In this document: positions 1 through 8,813 of the stretch, in pieces
How the letters are laid out: every line of letters starts with the position of its first letter
How positions within the stretch are numbered: position 1 is the first letter of the stretch
Position numbers and translations under genes: made by a program
Assembly (NCBI GenBank): GCA_910586355.1
Contig: CAJUHJ010000021.1
Location: forward strand, 1-39,564
DNA: 39,564 bases
From: an uncultured Lachnospiraceae bacterium
Lineage (GTDB): Bacteria; Bacillota; Clostridia; Lachnospirales; Lachnospiraceae
Reading direction: 5' to 3'
The notes under the pieces: model-generated
Seen by the model: only the letters and a program-made list of their open reading frames with translations
The model's database searches: none
Told to the model about the DNA's origin: nothing

Positions 1-22
1 TTGTATCGAGAATATATGACAT
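1..22 (-). CDS. Start of Na+-translocating decarboxylase beta subunit (partial)
   Basis: Only the first seven codons (MSYILDT) are in the window, reading off the left edge. An AGGAGG Shine-Dalgarno stands at an ideal distance upstream, directly behind the biotin carrier gene. The beta subunit of oxaloacetate/methylmalonyl-CoA decarboxylases, the membrane pump that couples decarboxylation to Na+ export, is the expected next gene in this operon and often begins in this way. The identity rests on operon context and the short N-terminus only; the start codon itself is well supported. Confidence 0.55.
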
Positions 23-40
23 TGTCTTTCAACCTCCTGA

Positions 41-415
41 TTAATTGTTTAATGTTGCTAATAATGCTCCTGATTCCACCTGGTCTCCTACGGCAACATC
101 AATACTTGCAACTGTACCGTCTTCTGGAGCGACAACAGGCGTCTCCATTTTCATAACTTCAAGAATCAAAACAGCATCGCCTTTCTTTACGGCAGTACCC
201 GGATTTGCTTCAATTTTGAAGACTTTTCCAGCTGCTTTTGCTTCGATTTTCACGCTGCCTGCACCGCCGGCTGCTTTTGGAGCTGCTGCCGGAGCTGCTT
301 TTGGAGCCGCAGCTGCCATTTTTCTTGGCGCCGGAGCAGAAACGCTTCCGCTTCCATTCTCTTCCACAGTAACATCATAAACATTTCCATTAACGGTAAT
401 AGTATAATTTTTCAT
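41..415 (-). CDS. Biotin carboxyl carrier protein of a Na+-pumping decarboxylase
   Basis: A 124-residue protein. It has a short N-terminal beta segment, an Ala/Pro/Lys-rich flexible linker (about residues 25-50) and a C-terminal biotinyl domain. The biotinylation motif is EVMKMET with the acceptor Lys at residue 89; the usual Ala of AMKM is Val. This architecture matches the gamma/delta carrier subunits (MmdC/GcdC type), whose swinging biotin arm takes CO2 from the carboxyltransferase to the membrane beta subunit. SD AGGAGG lies 9 bases before the ATG. It sits 32 bases after the OadG-like gene and 18 bases before the beta-subunit start, so it is cotranscribed. The actual substrate (methylmalonyl-CoA, oxaloacetate or glutaconyl-CoA) cannot be read from this gene. 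Confidence 0.9.
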   Translation of the reverse strand: MKNYTITVNGNVYDVTVEENGSGSVSAPAPRKMAAAAPKAAPAAAPKAAGGAGSVKIEAKAAGKVFKIEANPGTAVKKGDAVLILEVMKMETPVVAPEDGTVASIDVAVGDQVESGALLATLNN

Positions 416-447
416 TGAAATAATCCTCCTGAATTTTAATAATTTTC

Positions 448-1167
448 TTATCTTCTACGAATGGAACGTACAACAAAGCCGTCTGTAGAAGTTCCTTCTG
501 CCGCTGCAACTGCCGCTGCAATCACTGCAATCAATTCTCCGTCGTCTGTAACAGCCTCTTCCTGCTGTTCTTCACGGGCTTCAATCTGAGAAACAACAGC
601 ATCCTGTTTTGGAGCTGTTTTTGCCGCTTTCTTTTTCTCTAAATATGGGAAAATATTAAAGCAGCAAATTAATAAACAGATAATAATCAATACTGTAAAT
701 ACGACTAAAATACCCATAACCGTATTCATAAGCGCTTTCGACATCTTTTCTCCAACGGTATAGATGCCGTCAATCGTTATATCTTCTACTTCCATAGAAT
801 GATAGGTATAAACATATGTAAGAACCATATCGCGTTCTGACATATGAAGTGTCTGCGCTGCCGTTAAAGTCTTGCCGGATTTGGTGATTTCAAAATCTCC
901 GAATTCCATAAAAGTACCAAATTCTGCAACAGCTTCATCCCATCTGTTAATTAGATTCACAACAGTTTCGGCGCCGTTAGACATATAATAAGACTTATCT
1001 TCCTCTGTTAAATTTGTAAGCGTCTGAACCGTTCCCTGACAATTCATCTGCAAATCTTCATAAGAATATCCATTATAATCTACATCTGCCGGATCCGTTT
1101 TTGAACATGCCGCCAAACCCAAAAGCATCAAGCACATGGCGGCAATCAGAATTATTTTTTTCTTCAT
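448..1167 (-). CDS. OadG-family membrane subunit of the decarboxylase, lipoprotein-like
   Basis: A 239-residue protein starting with a lipoprotein-type signal (MKKKIILIAA..., lipobox LAAC around residues 18-21). A soluble extracytoplasmic domain follows to about residue 145. One strong transmembrane helix (about 147-170, rich in Ile/Leu/Val/Cys) leads to a charged cytoplasmic tail ending in Arg residues. OadG/MmdD subunits anchor the carboxyltransferase to the beta pump. Clostridial versions often carry this extra extracellular N-terminal domain, so the long form is not a fusion artefact. It lies between the carboxyltransferase (18 bases) and the biotin carrier (32 bases), in the same operon. 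The family call rests on topology and context more than on clear sequence motifs. Confidence 0.75.
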   Translation of the reverse strand: MKKKIILIAAMCLMLLGLAACSKTDPADVDYNGYSYEDLQMNCQGTVQTLTNLTEEDKSYYMSNGAETVVNLINRWDEAVAEFGTFMEFGDFEITKSGKTLTAAQTLHMSERDMVLTYVYTYHSMEVEDITIDGIYTVGEKMSKALMNTVMGILVVFTVLIIICLLICCFNIFPYLEKKKAAKTAPKQDAVVSQIEAREEQQEEAVTDDGELIAVIAAAVAAAEGTSTDGFVVRSIRRR

Positions 1168-1184
1168 GAAACTTCACCTTTCTA

Positions 1185-2621
1185 TTATTTTGTACCATGT
1201 TTTTTCAGAGAATCCGGAACACTTTTGGTATAGAGCATTTCAAATGCTGCCACTAAGTATTTTCTGGTAGTCTCAGGCTCGATAATCAAATCAACATAAC
1301 CTCTTCTTGCTGCAGAAAGCACGCTCGACTGTAATTTATCATATTCTTTTGCTTTCTGATTGATTTCGTCTGCACTGGCGTCTGCATACATAATTTTAGC
1401 CGCAAGTTCTGCGTCCATCATGCCGATTTTGGATTCCTCCCACGCATATACTAAATCTGCGCCGACAGCTTTGGAATTCATTGTCACATATGCGCTGCCA
1501 TAAGCCTCTCCGGTAATTAAATTTACTTTCGGCACATCTGCGGAAGAAAACGCGTATGTAAGTTTTGCCATTGCTTTTGCAAGGTTATTCTCAGAACATT
1601 TACAAGCCTTGTATCCCTTAACATTTGTCAAGGACAGCACCGGTATATCAAATGCATCGCAGAAATTTACAAATTCTGCCGCTTTCATACAGCCTCTTGC
1701 ACTCAAAACATTTGCAAATTCTTCTGTTTTATTGCCTTCTTCGTCATAAACCTGCGTGCAGTTTCCTACTGCCCCGATAGTTGTCCCATTTAAGCGGATA
1801 AATCCTGTTACCATGTCTTTGGCATAGTCTTTTTTTGTTTCAAAAAATACATGGTCGTCTGCAATTTCACTGAAAATGTAACGGGGATCGCCTTTCATTC
1901 CGCTTAAATTTTCACATGCGCGGTTTAAATCATCTGCGCAGTCCTCTGAAAGGCCGCCCATTCCGTTGTTGTCTGGAAGAAGGCAGATCAGCGTGCGGAT
2001 GGATTCTAAAATTTCATCTTCTGTTCCGATTCCATCTACACAGCCAGTTTCTTTCGATTGGTATTCCGGAGCGGAAGTATCGCATTTTTCTTTGCTGTTT
2101 CCAACAATTACATTTGGTGAATTGACAAACATCCTGCCTTTGGATGATTCAATAAAATTAAAGTCGCACATAGCCGGAACTGCAGTCAGTCCGCCGCCGC
2201 AGGAACCAAATACGGCAGAAATTTGCGGGATTACCCCGGAAGCTTCTGCTTCTTTCAGATAAATCTGTCCCAAGCCGTTTAATGCATCTACAGATTCCTG
2301 AAGACGGATTCCCGCACAATCTAAAAATCCAATCACCGGAGCACCCATCTTCATAGCCATGTCATAAACAGAAGCGATTTTCTTCGCATGCATTTCACCG
2401 ATGGTCCCATTTAATACAGACGAATCCTGACTGTATACAAATACCAGATTACCGTCAATCAATCCATGTCCGATAATAACGCCGTCGGACGGTGTGTCTG
2501 TATTTGACAAGTTAAAATCTGTACTTCTCGCTGTGACGAGTGATCCAATTTCCATGAAACTGTTCTCGTCAAGTAACTTCACAATGCGCTGCATTGCCAA
2601 GCTGTTGTTACTACTACTCAT
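1185..2621 (-). CDS. mmdA: Carboxyltransferase (alpha) subunit of acyl-CoA/oxo-acid decarboxylase
   Basis: A 478-residue carboxyltransferase-domain protein of the propionyl-CoA carboxylase beta / MmdA family. The two crotonase-like halves show the glycine-rich oxyanion-hole segments: GSCGGGLTAVPAMCDF around residue 140 and GEAYGSAYVTMNSKAVGADL around 370. It removes CO2 from an acyl-CoA substrate and passes it to biotin. It is the first gene of the operon with OadG-like, biotin carrier and beta subunits, and GGAGG precedes the ATG. It is slightly shorter than classical MmdA (about 510 residues). The substrate is inferred: methylmalonyl-CoA is likeliest for this domain, but related gut Clostridia proteins are annotated only as carboxyl transferase domain proteins, so the symbol is tentative. 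Confidence 0.8.
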   Translation of the reverse strand: MSSSNNSLAMQRIVKLLDENSFMEIGSLVTARSTDFNLSNTDTPSDGVIIGHGLIDGNLVFVYSQDSSVLNGTIGEMHAKKIASVYDMAMKMGAPVIGFLDCAGIRLQESVDALNGLGQIYLKEAEASGVIPQISAVFGSCGGGLTAVPAMCDFNFIESSKGRMFVNSPNVIVGNSKEKCDTSAPEYQSKETGCVDGIGTEDEILESIRTLICLLPDNNGMGGLSEDCADDLNRACENLSGMKGDPRYIFSEIADDHVFFETKKDYAKDMVTGFIRLNGTTIGAVGNCTQVYDEEGNKTEEFANVLSARGCMKAAEFVNFCDAFDIPVLSLTNVKGYKACKCSENNLAKAMAKLTYAFSSADVPKVNLITGEAYGSAYVTMNSKAVGADLVYAWEESKIGMMDAELAAKIMYADASADEINQKAKEYDKLQSSVLSAARRGYVDLIIEPETTRKYLVAAFEMLYTKSVPDSLKKHGTK

Positions 2622-2703
2622 TGTTTGCCCTCCATCTATTTTTGTAAATTTAAAAATTTGCTAGAGTAATTGTATATTGTTTCTCATAAATTTTCAATAG
2701 TTT

Positions 2704-3963
2704 TTATGATTTTAAGGAAAAATAATTTAAAAAAGTCATTTTTAAGAACCAAATATAGTCTGTTTTGTATATGGATTCTGCGGCGCAAATTGTCCTTTCC
2801 CAAAGTACCGACCCATCTAAAATATATTGGATTTTTCCTACTGTCTGGCCTTTTTTTACAGGAGCCTCTAACTGTGTTTCTACATTGCAGACAACGTCTG
2901 CCTGTTCATCCGGGCGCATTAAAAGCGTTGGCGCTGCGCCTTGTTCCTGAAGACAGACTTTTACGGATGTTTTTTGAAACAGCTGCTTTGACTGTGCGTC
3001 TGATACGGGAATCTCATAGAACCATTCTTTTTGAACCGGCAGAGAAGCCAAATCTGTCTGTATATAATTTGTCAGTCCATATTCCATTAAATTGCGTGTG
3101 TCTTTCCATTTATACGTTTTATTGTTCGGCCATCCGCAGGCAAGGAGTGCGACGACAAATGTTTTTCCATCGCGTTCTAGCGCGCCGACATAACAGTAGC
3201 CGGCTTTTCCGGTAAAGCCCGTTTTTCCGGAAAGAGCGCCGTCCATCATTGTCAAAAAAGCATTGTGATTTGTGCAATGAAAACTGCGCGTACCGTCTGA
3301 GTTTGTAAAGCTGTGGGAAGGAGCCCTTGTGATTTCTAAAAATTCTTCTTTTTTGGGAGATTTTTTAATACAGTAACTCATAATAAGCGCTAAATCTTCT
3401 GCAGTTGTGGAATGTATCACTGTTTTTACGCTGCCGTCTTTTGTTGTAATCTCTTTTTGAGCGTCAAGACCGTTTGGGGTGATAAAGTATGTATTTTTGC
3501 AGCCGATTTCCATGGCTTTTTGGTTCATCATATCTGAAAAACCCTCAACGCTACCGGCAATATGTTCCGCAATCGCAACGGCAGTGTCGTTGTGGGACTC
3601 TAACATAAGAGAATATAACAAGTCTTTTAAACGGTAGGTTTCCCCTTTTTTCATATATAATTTTACTTTGGGCATGGAAGCGGCATAATCGGAGACTTCC
3701 ACTTGATTTTCCAGATTTGCATTTTCTAAAGTTAAAATACAGGTCATAATTTTCGTCGTACTTGCCATAGGGAGTACGGCGTTTCCTTTTTTTTCGTATA
3801 AAATACGCCCGGAATCAGCATCCATTAAGACGGCTGACTGGGCGTATAATTGTTTTACTTCTGTGGTTGTCTCTGTTTCTTCTGCCAAACACGAAATTGG
3901 AGCTGCAAAGAATGTCAGAAGATGGGCTGCAATGACTAAACTATACAATAAGATTTGTTTCAT
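2704..3963 (-). CDS. D-alanyl-D-alanine carboxypeptidase (penicillin-binding protein 5 family)
   Basis: A complete 419-residue secreted serine DD-carboxypeptidase. It has an N-terminal signal peptide (about 1-27), the S-T-T-K active-site tetrad at residues 68-71, the S-H-N motif at 123-125 and a K-T-G box near residue 245 (SGKTGFTGKAGYC). A C-terminal PBP5-like beta domain follows, with an amphipathic/hydrophobic end (YIWFLKMTFLNYF) that would anchor it to the membrane surface. It trims the terminal D-Ala from peptidoglycan pentapeptides. It resembles DacF-type enzymes of Clostridia. It stands alone between the decarboxylase operon and the LRR genes; no strong terminator hairpin was seen on either side. 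A second, truncated family member lies at 14490-14981. Confidence 0.9.
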   Translation of the reverse strand: MKQILLYSLVIAAHLLTFFAAPISCLAEETETTTEVKQLYAQSAVLMDADSGRILYEKKGNAVLPMASTTKIMTCILTLENANLENQVEVSDYAASMPKVKLYMKKGETYRLKDLLYSLMLESHNDTAVAIAEHIAGSVEGFSDMMNQKAMEIGCKNTYFITPNGLDAQKEITTKDGSVKTVIHSTTAEDLALIMSYCIKKSPKKEEFLEITRAPSHSFTNSDGTRSFHCTNHNAFLTMMDGALSGKTGFTGKAGYCYVGALERDGKTFVVALLACGWPNNKTYKWKDTRNLMEYGLTNYIQTDLASLPVQKEWFYEIPVSDAQSKQLFQKTSVKVCLQEQGAAPTLLMRPDEQADVVCNVETQLEAPVKKGQTVGKIQYILDGSVLWERTICAAESIYKTDYIWFLKMTFLNYFSLKS

Positions 3964-4024
3964 GGTATTTACCGTAAATTTTGATGTTACTGCATTTTAT
4001 GCGGACGGGATTAAAGTTATGAAT

Positions 4025-5176
4025 TTATACCGCTTTAATCTTCATAGACTTTTTATACCACTTTTGTTTTTTGAACATCTTTGTATATTTTTTCTTATAC
4101 TTCTTTGGAACGGTAATTTTTCCGTTCTTTGCTAATCCTTTAAATGCCATTTTAGCAATTTTTTTAATCTTACCGCCCTTAATATTGATTTTCTTAACTT
4201 TATTATATATTCCATGATTAGAATCATAGAATAGATCAGCGTCTATTTTTGTTATATTTTCGGGTATATCAACTTCCTCCAAAAGCATACAACCTGCGAA
4301 TGCACAGGCTGGAATTTCTTTGATTTTTGCGTTTTTCTCAAATAATATTTTTTTTAATTCTGTAGTATGTGAAAAAACCTCCCTCCCAATTTCTTCGAGA
4401 CTGGCAGGTAATGTAACCTTGTTGAAACTGCAATATTTAAAAGCATAGTCTTCAATTTTTTTTAATTTAGAATCTTTTGGAAAGATAAGTTCCATCACAT
4501 TTGAGTCCGCAACACTTGATGAAAACGAATACTCACAAATTTCTGTAACAGACGCAGGGATTTCAATTTTTTCAATCGTGCAACCAGAAAATGCACCCCT
4601 CCCAATTCTAGTAAATTGTGGTGAGTTAGGAAATTGAACTATTTTTAAATTCCGACAGCGCAAAAACGTCCCATTCAATTCTGTCAAATTGTTTGAACAT
4701 GTTACCTCTTCCAATGCTTGGCAATCTGTAAATGCCTCGTCCCCTAAAAATGTCAGGCTGTCTGGCATAAACACAGATTTTATATTGCAGTATGAAAATG
4801 CCTGTTTTCCGATATTCTTCAAGTTCTCTGACCATGAAATATTTTCCAATTCTGAACATTCATAAAACGCCTTAGTTCTAATGACTGTCACTGTATTCGG
4901 CATGAAAAGCTCTTTCAGGTTCTTATTTTTAGAAAAGCACCCTACTCCTATTACCGTTACTGGTGTTCCTTCAATTTCCGCCGGAATATTTACAGATTCT
5001 TCTTTTCCATAGTATTTTATCAATTCAATCCCCTGATATGTACTGTTGTACTTGTACAAAAACTGATCTGCGGGCGTTTCTGCTGCATTGGCTGCAGACA
5101 CCGTAATTTTGCAAGCTATGCAGCATGTAAATAAAACTGCAAGTACGACACAAAAATTAATTATTCTTTTTTTCAT
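4025..5176 (-). CDS. BspA-type leucine-rich-repeat secreted protein, copy 2
   Basis: About 383 residues: signal peptide, then repeated LRR_5/BspA units (for example AFSYCNIKSVFMPDSLTFLG, AFTDCQALEEVTCSNNLTEL), and a very basic C-terminus rich in Lys/Tyr/Trp. BspA-like LRR proteins are cell-surface adhesion or ligand-binding proteins. The start at 5176 is chosen over 5191 because GAGGAAAG sits just before it. This SD overlaps the stop codon of the upstream copy, so the two are translationally coupled. From about residue 65 onward the protein is practically identical to copy 1; only the first about 60 residues and the last few differ. No LPXTG or other anchor is visible; the basic tail may bind the cell wall (inference). 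Confidence 0.85.
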   Translation of the reverse strand: MKKRIINFCVVLAVLFTCCIACKITVSAANAAETPADQFLYKYNSTYQGIELIKYYGKEESVNIPAEIEGTPVTVIGVGCFSKNKNLKELFMPNTVTVIRTKAFYECSELENISWSENLKNIGKQAFSYCNIKSVFMPDSLTFLGDEAFTDCQALEEVTCSNNLTELNGTFLRCRNLKIVQFPNSPQFTRIGRGAFSGCTIEKIEIPASVTEICEYSFSSSVADSNVMELIFPKDSKLKKIEDYAFKYCSFNKVTLPASLEEIGREVFSHTTELKKILFEKNAKIKEIPACAFAGCMLLEEVDIPENITKIDADLFYDSNHGIYNKVKKINIKGGKIKKIAKMAFKGLAKNGKITVPKKYKKKYTKMFKKQKWYKKSMKIKAV

Positions 5177-6151
5177 AGAATCTTTCCTCAAAATTTAATT
5201 TTTTTCACTGGTATTATTCTCATAGTCTTTTTATACCACTTTTGTTTTTTGAACATTTTTGTATATTTTTTCTTATACTTCTTTGGAACGGTAATCTTTC
5301 CATTCTTTGCTAATCCTTTAAATGCCGTTTCACCAATTTTTTTAATCTTACCGCCCTTAATATTGATTTTCTTAACTTTATTATATATTCCATGATTAGA
5401 ATCATAGAATAGATCAGCGTCTATTTTTGTTATATTTTCGGGTATATCAACTTCCTCCAAAAGCATACAACCTGCGAATGCACAGGCTGGAATTTCTTTG
5501 ATTTTTGCGTTTTTCTCAAATAATATTTTTTTTAATTCTGTAGTATGTGAAAAAACCTCCCTCCCAATTTCTTCGAGACTGGCAGGTAATGTAACCTTGT
5601 TGAAACTGCAATATTTAAAAGCATAGTCTTCAATTTTTTTTAATTTAGAATCTTTTGGAAAGATAAGTTCCATCACATTTGAGTCCGCAACACTTGATGA
5701 AAACGAATACTCACAAATTTCTGTAACAGACGCAGGGATTTCAATTTTTTCAATCGTGCAACCAGAAAATGCACCCCTCCCAATTCTAGTAAATTGTGGT
5801 GAGTTAGGAAATTGAACTATTTTTAAATTCCGACAGCGCAAAAACGTCCCATTCAATTCTGTCAAATTGTTTGAACATGTTACCTCTTCCAATGCTTGGC
5901 AATCTGTAAATGCCTCGTCCCCTAAAAATGTCAGGCTGTCTGGCATAAACACAGATTTTATATTGCAGTATGAAAATGCCTGTTTTCCGATATTCTTCAA
6001 GTTCTCTGACCATGAAATATTTTCCAATTCTGAACATTCATAAAACGCCTTAGTTCTAATGACTGTCACTGTATTCGGCATGAAAAGCTCTTTCAGGTTC
6101 TTATTTTTAGAAAAGCACTCTACTCCTATTACCGTTACTGGTATTCCGCCG
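4044..6151. repeat. Tandem near-identical 0.9-kb duplication (offset 1,178 bases)
   Basis: Bases about 4044-4973 match about 5222-6151 with a constant offset of 1,178. Reading the two copies side by side, the stretch from about 4155 to 4938 shows no differences that I could find apart from one base near the end (GCACCC versus GCACTC). Differences cluster at both ends, in the signal-peptide and C-terminal coding parts. The duplication is inside coding sequence and preserves frame. Confidence 0.9.
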
Positions 6152-6354
6152 ATTTCTACTGGAATATTGACTATAACATCTTTCCCAAGATACTTTGTCA
6201 GTTCAATCCCCTGATATGTACTGTTGTACTGATACAAGAACTGGTCTGCTGGAGTTTCTGCTGCATTGGCGGCAGAAACCGTAGTCTGGCAGCCGACGCA
6301 GCAGAGAAACAAAACTGCAAATACAGAACAAAAATTAATTACTCTTTTTTTCAT
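5188..6354 (-). CDS. BspA-type leucine-rich-repeat secreted protein, copy 1
   Basis: A 388-residue LRR_5/BspA-type protein with an N-terminal signal peptide (MKKRVINFCSVFAVLFLCC then a short Ala-rich cleavage region). About ten LRR units follow, and a Lys-rich C-terminus close to KYTKMFKKQKWYKKTMRI. It is the upstream member of a tandem pair whose bodies are nearly identical. It follows the subtilase/phospholipase-like gene by 16 bases on the same strand, so protease and LRR proteins are probably expressed together. The N-terminal 60 residues differ from copy 2 by many substitutions, while the remaining about 300 residues are almost the same. That pattern fits gene conversion or a recent duplication. 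Confidence 0.85.
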   Translation of the reverse strand: MKKRVINFCSVFAVLFLCCVGCQTTVSAANAAETPADQFLYQYNSTYQGIELTKYLGKDVIVNIPVEIGGIPVTVIGVECFSKNKNLKELFMPNTVTVIRTKAFYECSELENISWSENLKNIGKQAFSYCNIKSVFMPDSLTFLGDEAFTDCQALEEVTCSNNLTELNGTFLRCRNLKIVQFPNSPQFTRIGRGAFSGCTIEKIEIPASVTEICEYSFSSSVADSNVMELIFPKDSKLKKIEDYAFKYCSFNKVTLPASLEEIGREVFSHTTELKKILFEKNAKIKEIPACAFAGCMLLEEVDIPENITKIDADLFYDSNHGIYNKVKKINIKGGKIKKIGETAFKGLAKNGKITVPKKYKKKYTKMFKKQKWYKKTMRIIPVKKIKF

Positions 6355-6370
6355 AGAATCTCCTTCCTAA

Positions 6371-8605
6371 TTAAAAACTGTAATTTACTGGTTTAAATTC
6401 TCGCGTAATCTCCGCACTTGATCCTCCGTTGACTGCTTCAGCATATTTTATGATATTACCTAAATAAAAGACTCCATTTCCCCAATAAGAATTTCCTAAA
6501 GATGAAAAATCTGTAACCAAACCTTCTATTCTTAAATCACAATCTAAAGCCACCTCGCGTGCTGTGGCTTGTGCACAACTCCAGGCATATGGATTCTTCA
6601 AAGGATCATCATCTTTATTTTCTTCAACATAACTTACCATAGTCCCATTTACTTTATGGAAGCTATTATGTGCAAGTGCATCCGTCGCAGTATGTAACGC
6701 CATACCATACAAAAACAGTGTTCTCCATTTTTTCTGCTTGCTCTCATTCTGCCCTGCATAGTTTAATCCTAAAGGAGTAAAAATCTGTGCCCAGGTTTGT
6801 TTCTTTTCTAATACAATATTACCCTCAGTTTGTATTCCCCTAGTACATGAAGTGGAAATATTCATCTTCATCAACTCAAAAGTTGCAGCGCTTTGTCCTT
6901 TTACGGGTTGTAAATCAGATGTCTTTCCTCCTGCCTTTGCAATCCTTGTTGCAAAAATAAAGTTAGCAATATAATTTTCTTTTTTCCCTACTTTTTCTCC
7001 ATTCCATCCATGCCACCCTGGGTTTATACCACCGTGATTCAATTCACTTATATGATTATCCGGATAAACTGCACCAGCTTTAAATATTTTTATCTCATTT
7101 GCAGTAAACCCATTCCCCGCATTGTAATATATTCCAGCTAACTCTGCATGGGTTCCTTGTTCTTTTCCTTGAAAATTATCTGGAACACCCCATCTTCCCT
7201 CAACATAATCTACATCTTCAAAGGTCTCTATCGGTCTTTCAGACAATTCCAAATCTTCTTGTACATTTGATGAGTTGTCCTTTTCATCTTCACTTTCATT
7301 TCCCACAGTATTTATCATAATTTCTTCGGGACTGTTCATCAAATCTTGTGCATAGGACAAATCGATTAATCCATATCCATAGGCTTCTCCATCTCCCAAC
7401 GGATTACTGCTTTGGCCTAACAGTGCACGAATATAATCGGCGTCTTTACGACTGCTTTTTTGCATTAATAACGCTGCCGCCCCTGCCGCGTGAGGCGCTG
7501 CCATACTGGTTCCGGAGCTTACTGTTTCCAGTCCCAAAATACTCTTTGTCAAAATCTGTTCGCCTGGAGCTGCAAGCTCCACTTCCTCACCTGTTGCACT
7601 TTCCTCTGTTTTCTGTGCATCGACGCCGACTGCGCCAACTGCAATCACTTCTGGATAAGCTGCCGGATATTCAACTGCGCTTTTATCTCCGCCGTTTCCT
7701 GCAGAACTTACCATTAAAATCCCATGCTGTGCTGCAGACTGTACTGCTTTTCTTAAAATTTCAGACTCTACGTTTGTTCCGAAACTCATATTGATAATAT
7801 CCACGTCCTGCTCTATACACCAGTAGATTCCCGCCACAATATCACTAAGCCGTCCGCGGTTTTCAGAATTCAATACGCGGACAGAATAAATCTTTGCCGA
7901 TGGTGCAATTTGATAAATAATTCCGGCAACTGCAGTGCCATGTCCTGTCATGTCGTTCATATAATAAGTCAGATCCTGCTCATCTTTAACCAGATTTATG
8001 CTTTTTTCTACTGGAATTCCTGAGATAAATTCTACTCCGGAATCAAGTACTGCGACCTTAACAGACTCTTCAGTGTCTGAGGCCATATCCGCAGTATCCG
8101 CATGAATCATCTGCATATTCCATTCAGGTTCTGTATTCTCGTCCTGTTTGCCAGACTGTTCCCGAAGCATTTTTTTAATATTCATCTTTTCCGAAAGTTC
8201 TAATTCATCCCAGTTAATGTCTCTTTCCTCTGCTTCCTGAGCAGCTCCTGTCAAAAAAATATTCTCTTCTACATAAATCTCTTCCTGCCCGCTCAATTCT
8301 TCTAACTGATTTAACTGATTTTGGGACAAATCTGCTTCCAAAACAGTTTCTTCCGAATTGCTTCCAGAAAGTTCATAGGTATCATCTACGAAAGATACTT
8401 CATTCGGCCGGCTGTCTTCCATATAAATAACGTATTCCCCATCCGCTTCTGGAAGTTCTGCTTCCACTACTGCCGAAGCAATCGGTTCATCTTCCGTATC
8501 CTGTTCTTTCAGGTCTGCTCTGACATCGGATGTCGGAATGATAATACCGGACATCATTGTTGACGCAGCTAACAACACAGCCCAAAATCGTTTTCTTTTT
8601 TTCAT
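6371..8605 (-). CDS. Secreted subtilisin-like (S8) protease fused to phospholipase C-like zinc domain
   Basis: A 744-residue protein with a signal peptide (about 1-30) and a pro-region rich in acidic residues (about 31-170). A subtilase domain follows with the full triad: Asp188 (VAVLDSG), His222 (GHGTAVAGI) and Ser367 (GTSMAAPHAAG), plus oxyanion Asn304 (SSAGN). After an acidic linker (about 430-480) comes a domain with His/Asp spacing H638-x3-D642-x3-H646 in GMALHTATDALAHNSF, and further His residues (HISELNHGGINPGWHGW). These recall zinc-dependent phospholipase C / S1-P1 nuclease-like folds. The protease part is certain; the second domain is a motif-level inference. It is first of a minus-strand group with the two LRR genes. 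SD GAGAGGAA precedes the ATG. Confidence 0.85.
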   Translation of the reverse strand: MKKRKRFWAVLLAASTMMSGIIIPTSDVRADLKEQDTEDEPIASAVVEAELPEADGEYVIYMEDSRPNEVSFVDDTYELSGSNSEETVLEADLSQNQLNQLEELSGQEEIYVEENIFLTGAAQEAEERDINWDELELSEKMNIKKMLREQSGKQDENTEPEWNMQMIHADTADMASDTEESVKVAVLDSGVEFISGIPVEKSINLVKDEQDLTYYMNDMTGHGTAVAGIIYQIAPSAKIYSVRVLNSENRGRLSDIVAGIYWCIEQDVDIINMSFGTNVESEILRKAVQSAAQHGILMVSSAGNGGDKSAVEYPAAYPEVIAVGAVGVDAQKTEESATGEEVELAAPGEQILTKSILGLETVSSGTSMAAPHAAGAAALLMQKSSRKDADYIRALLGQSSNPLGDGEAYGYGLIDLSYAQDLMNSPEEIMINTVGNESEDEKDNSSNVQEDLELSERPIETFEDVDYVEGRWGVPDNFQGKEQGTHAELAGIYYNAGNGFTANEIKIFKAGAVYPDNHISELNHGGINPGWHGWNGEKVGKKENYIANFIFATRIAKAGGKTSDLQPVKGQSAATFELMKMNISTSCTRGIQTEGNIVLEKKQTWAQIFTPLGLNYAGQNESKQKKWRTLFLYGMALHTATDALAHNSFHKVNGTMVSYVEENKDDDPLKNPYAWSCAQATAREVALDCDLRIEGLVTDFSSLGNSYWGNGVFYLGNIIKYAEAVNGGSSAEITREFKPVNYSF

Positions 8606-8715
8606 AATAATAGTTCCTCTCCCATTTTTGCAAAAAAATGCAATATATTTTTTTGTTTATAATATAAATTGTATTACTTTGTTATTCCTTTGTCAATAAT
8701 GATTTTTGTTAATTG

Positions 8716-8784
8716 TTCTTGAAAAAATAATAACTCCCTTCTAAGCAACAAGTTTTCTAATAATACTTGTTTGCCTAGAGGGAG
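8716..8784 (-). terminator. Rho-independent terminator after the ABC exporter genes
   Basis: A long imperfect inverted repeat (CTCCCTTCTAAGCAACAAG on the left, CTTGTTTGCCTAGAGGGAG on the right) spans 8734-8784. On the minus strand it is followed by a T-rich run. It lies just past the stop of the second ABC gene. The A/T-rich stretch 8606-8715 holds the upstream region of the subtilase gene; I see no gene in it. Confidence 0.75.
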
Positions 8785-8813
8785 CATATCAATTCATTTC
8801 TGATATCATTTTT

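Noticed and set aside
4626..6037. Identical 77-codon frames inside both LRR genes
   Set aside because: They are out-of-frame shadows repeated only because the LRR genes are duplicated.
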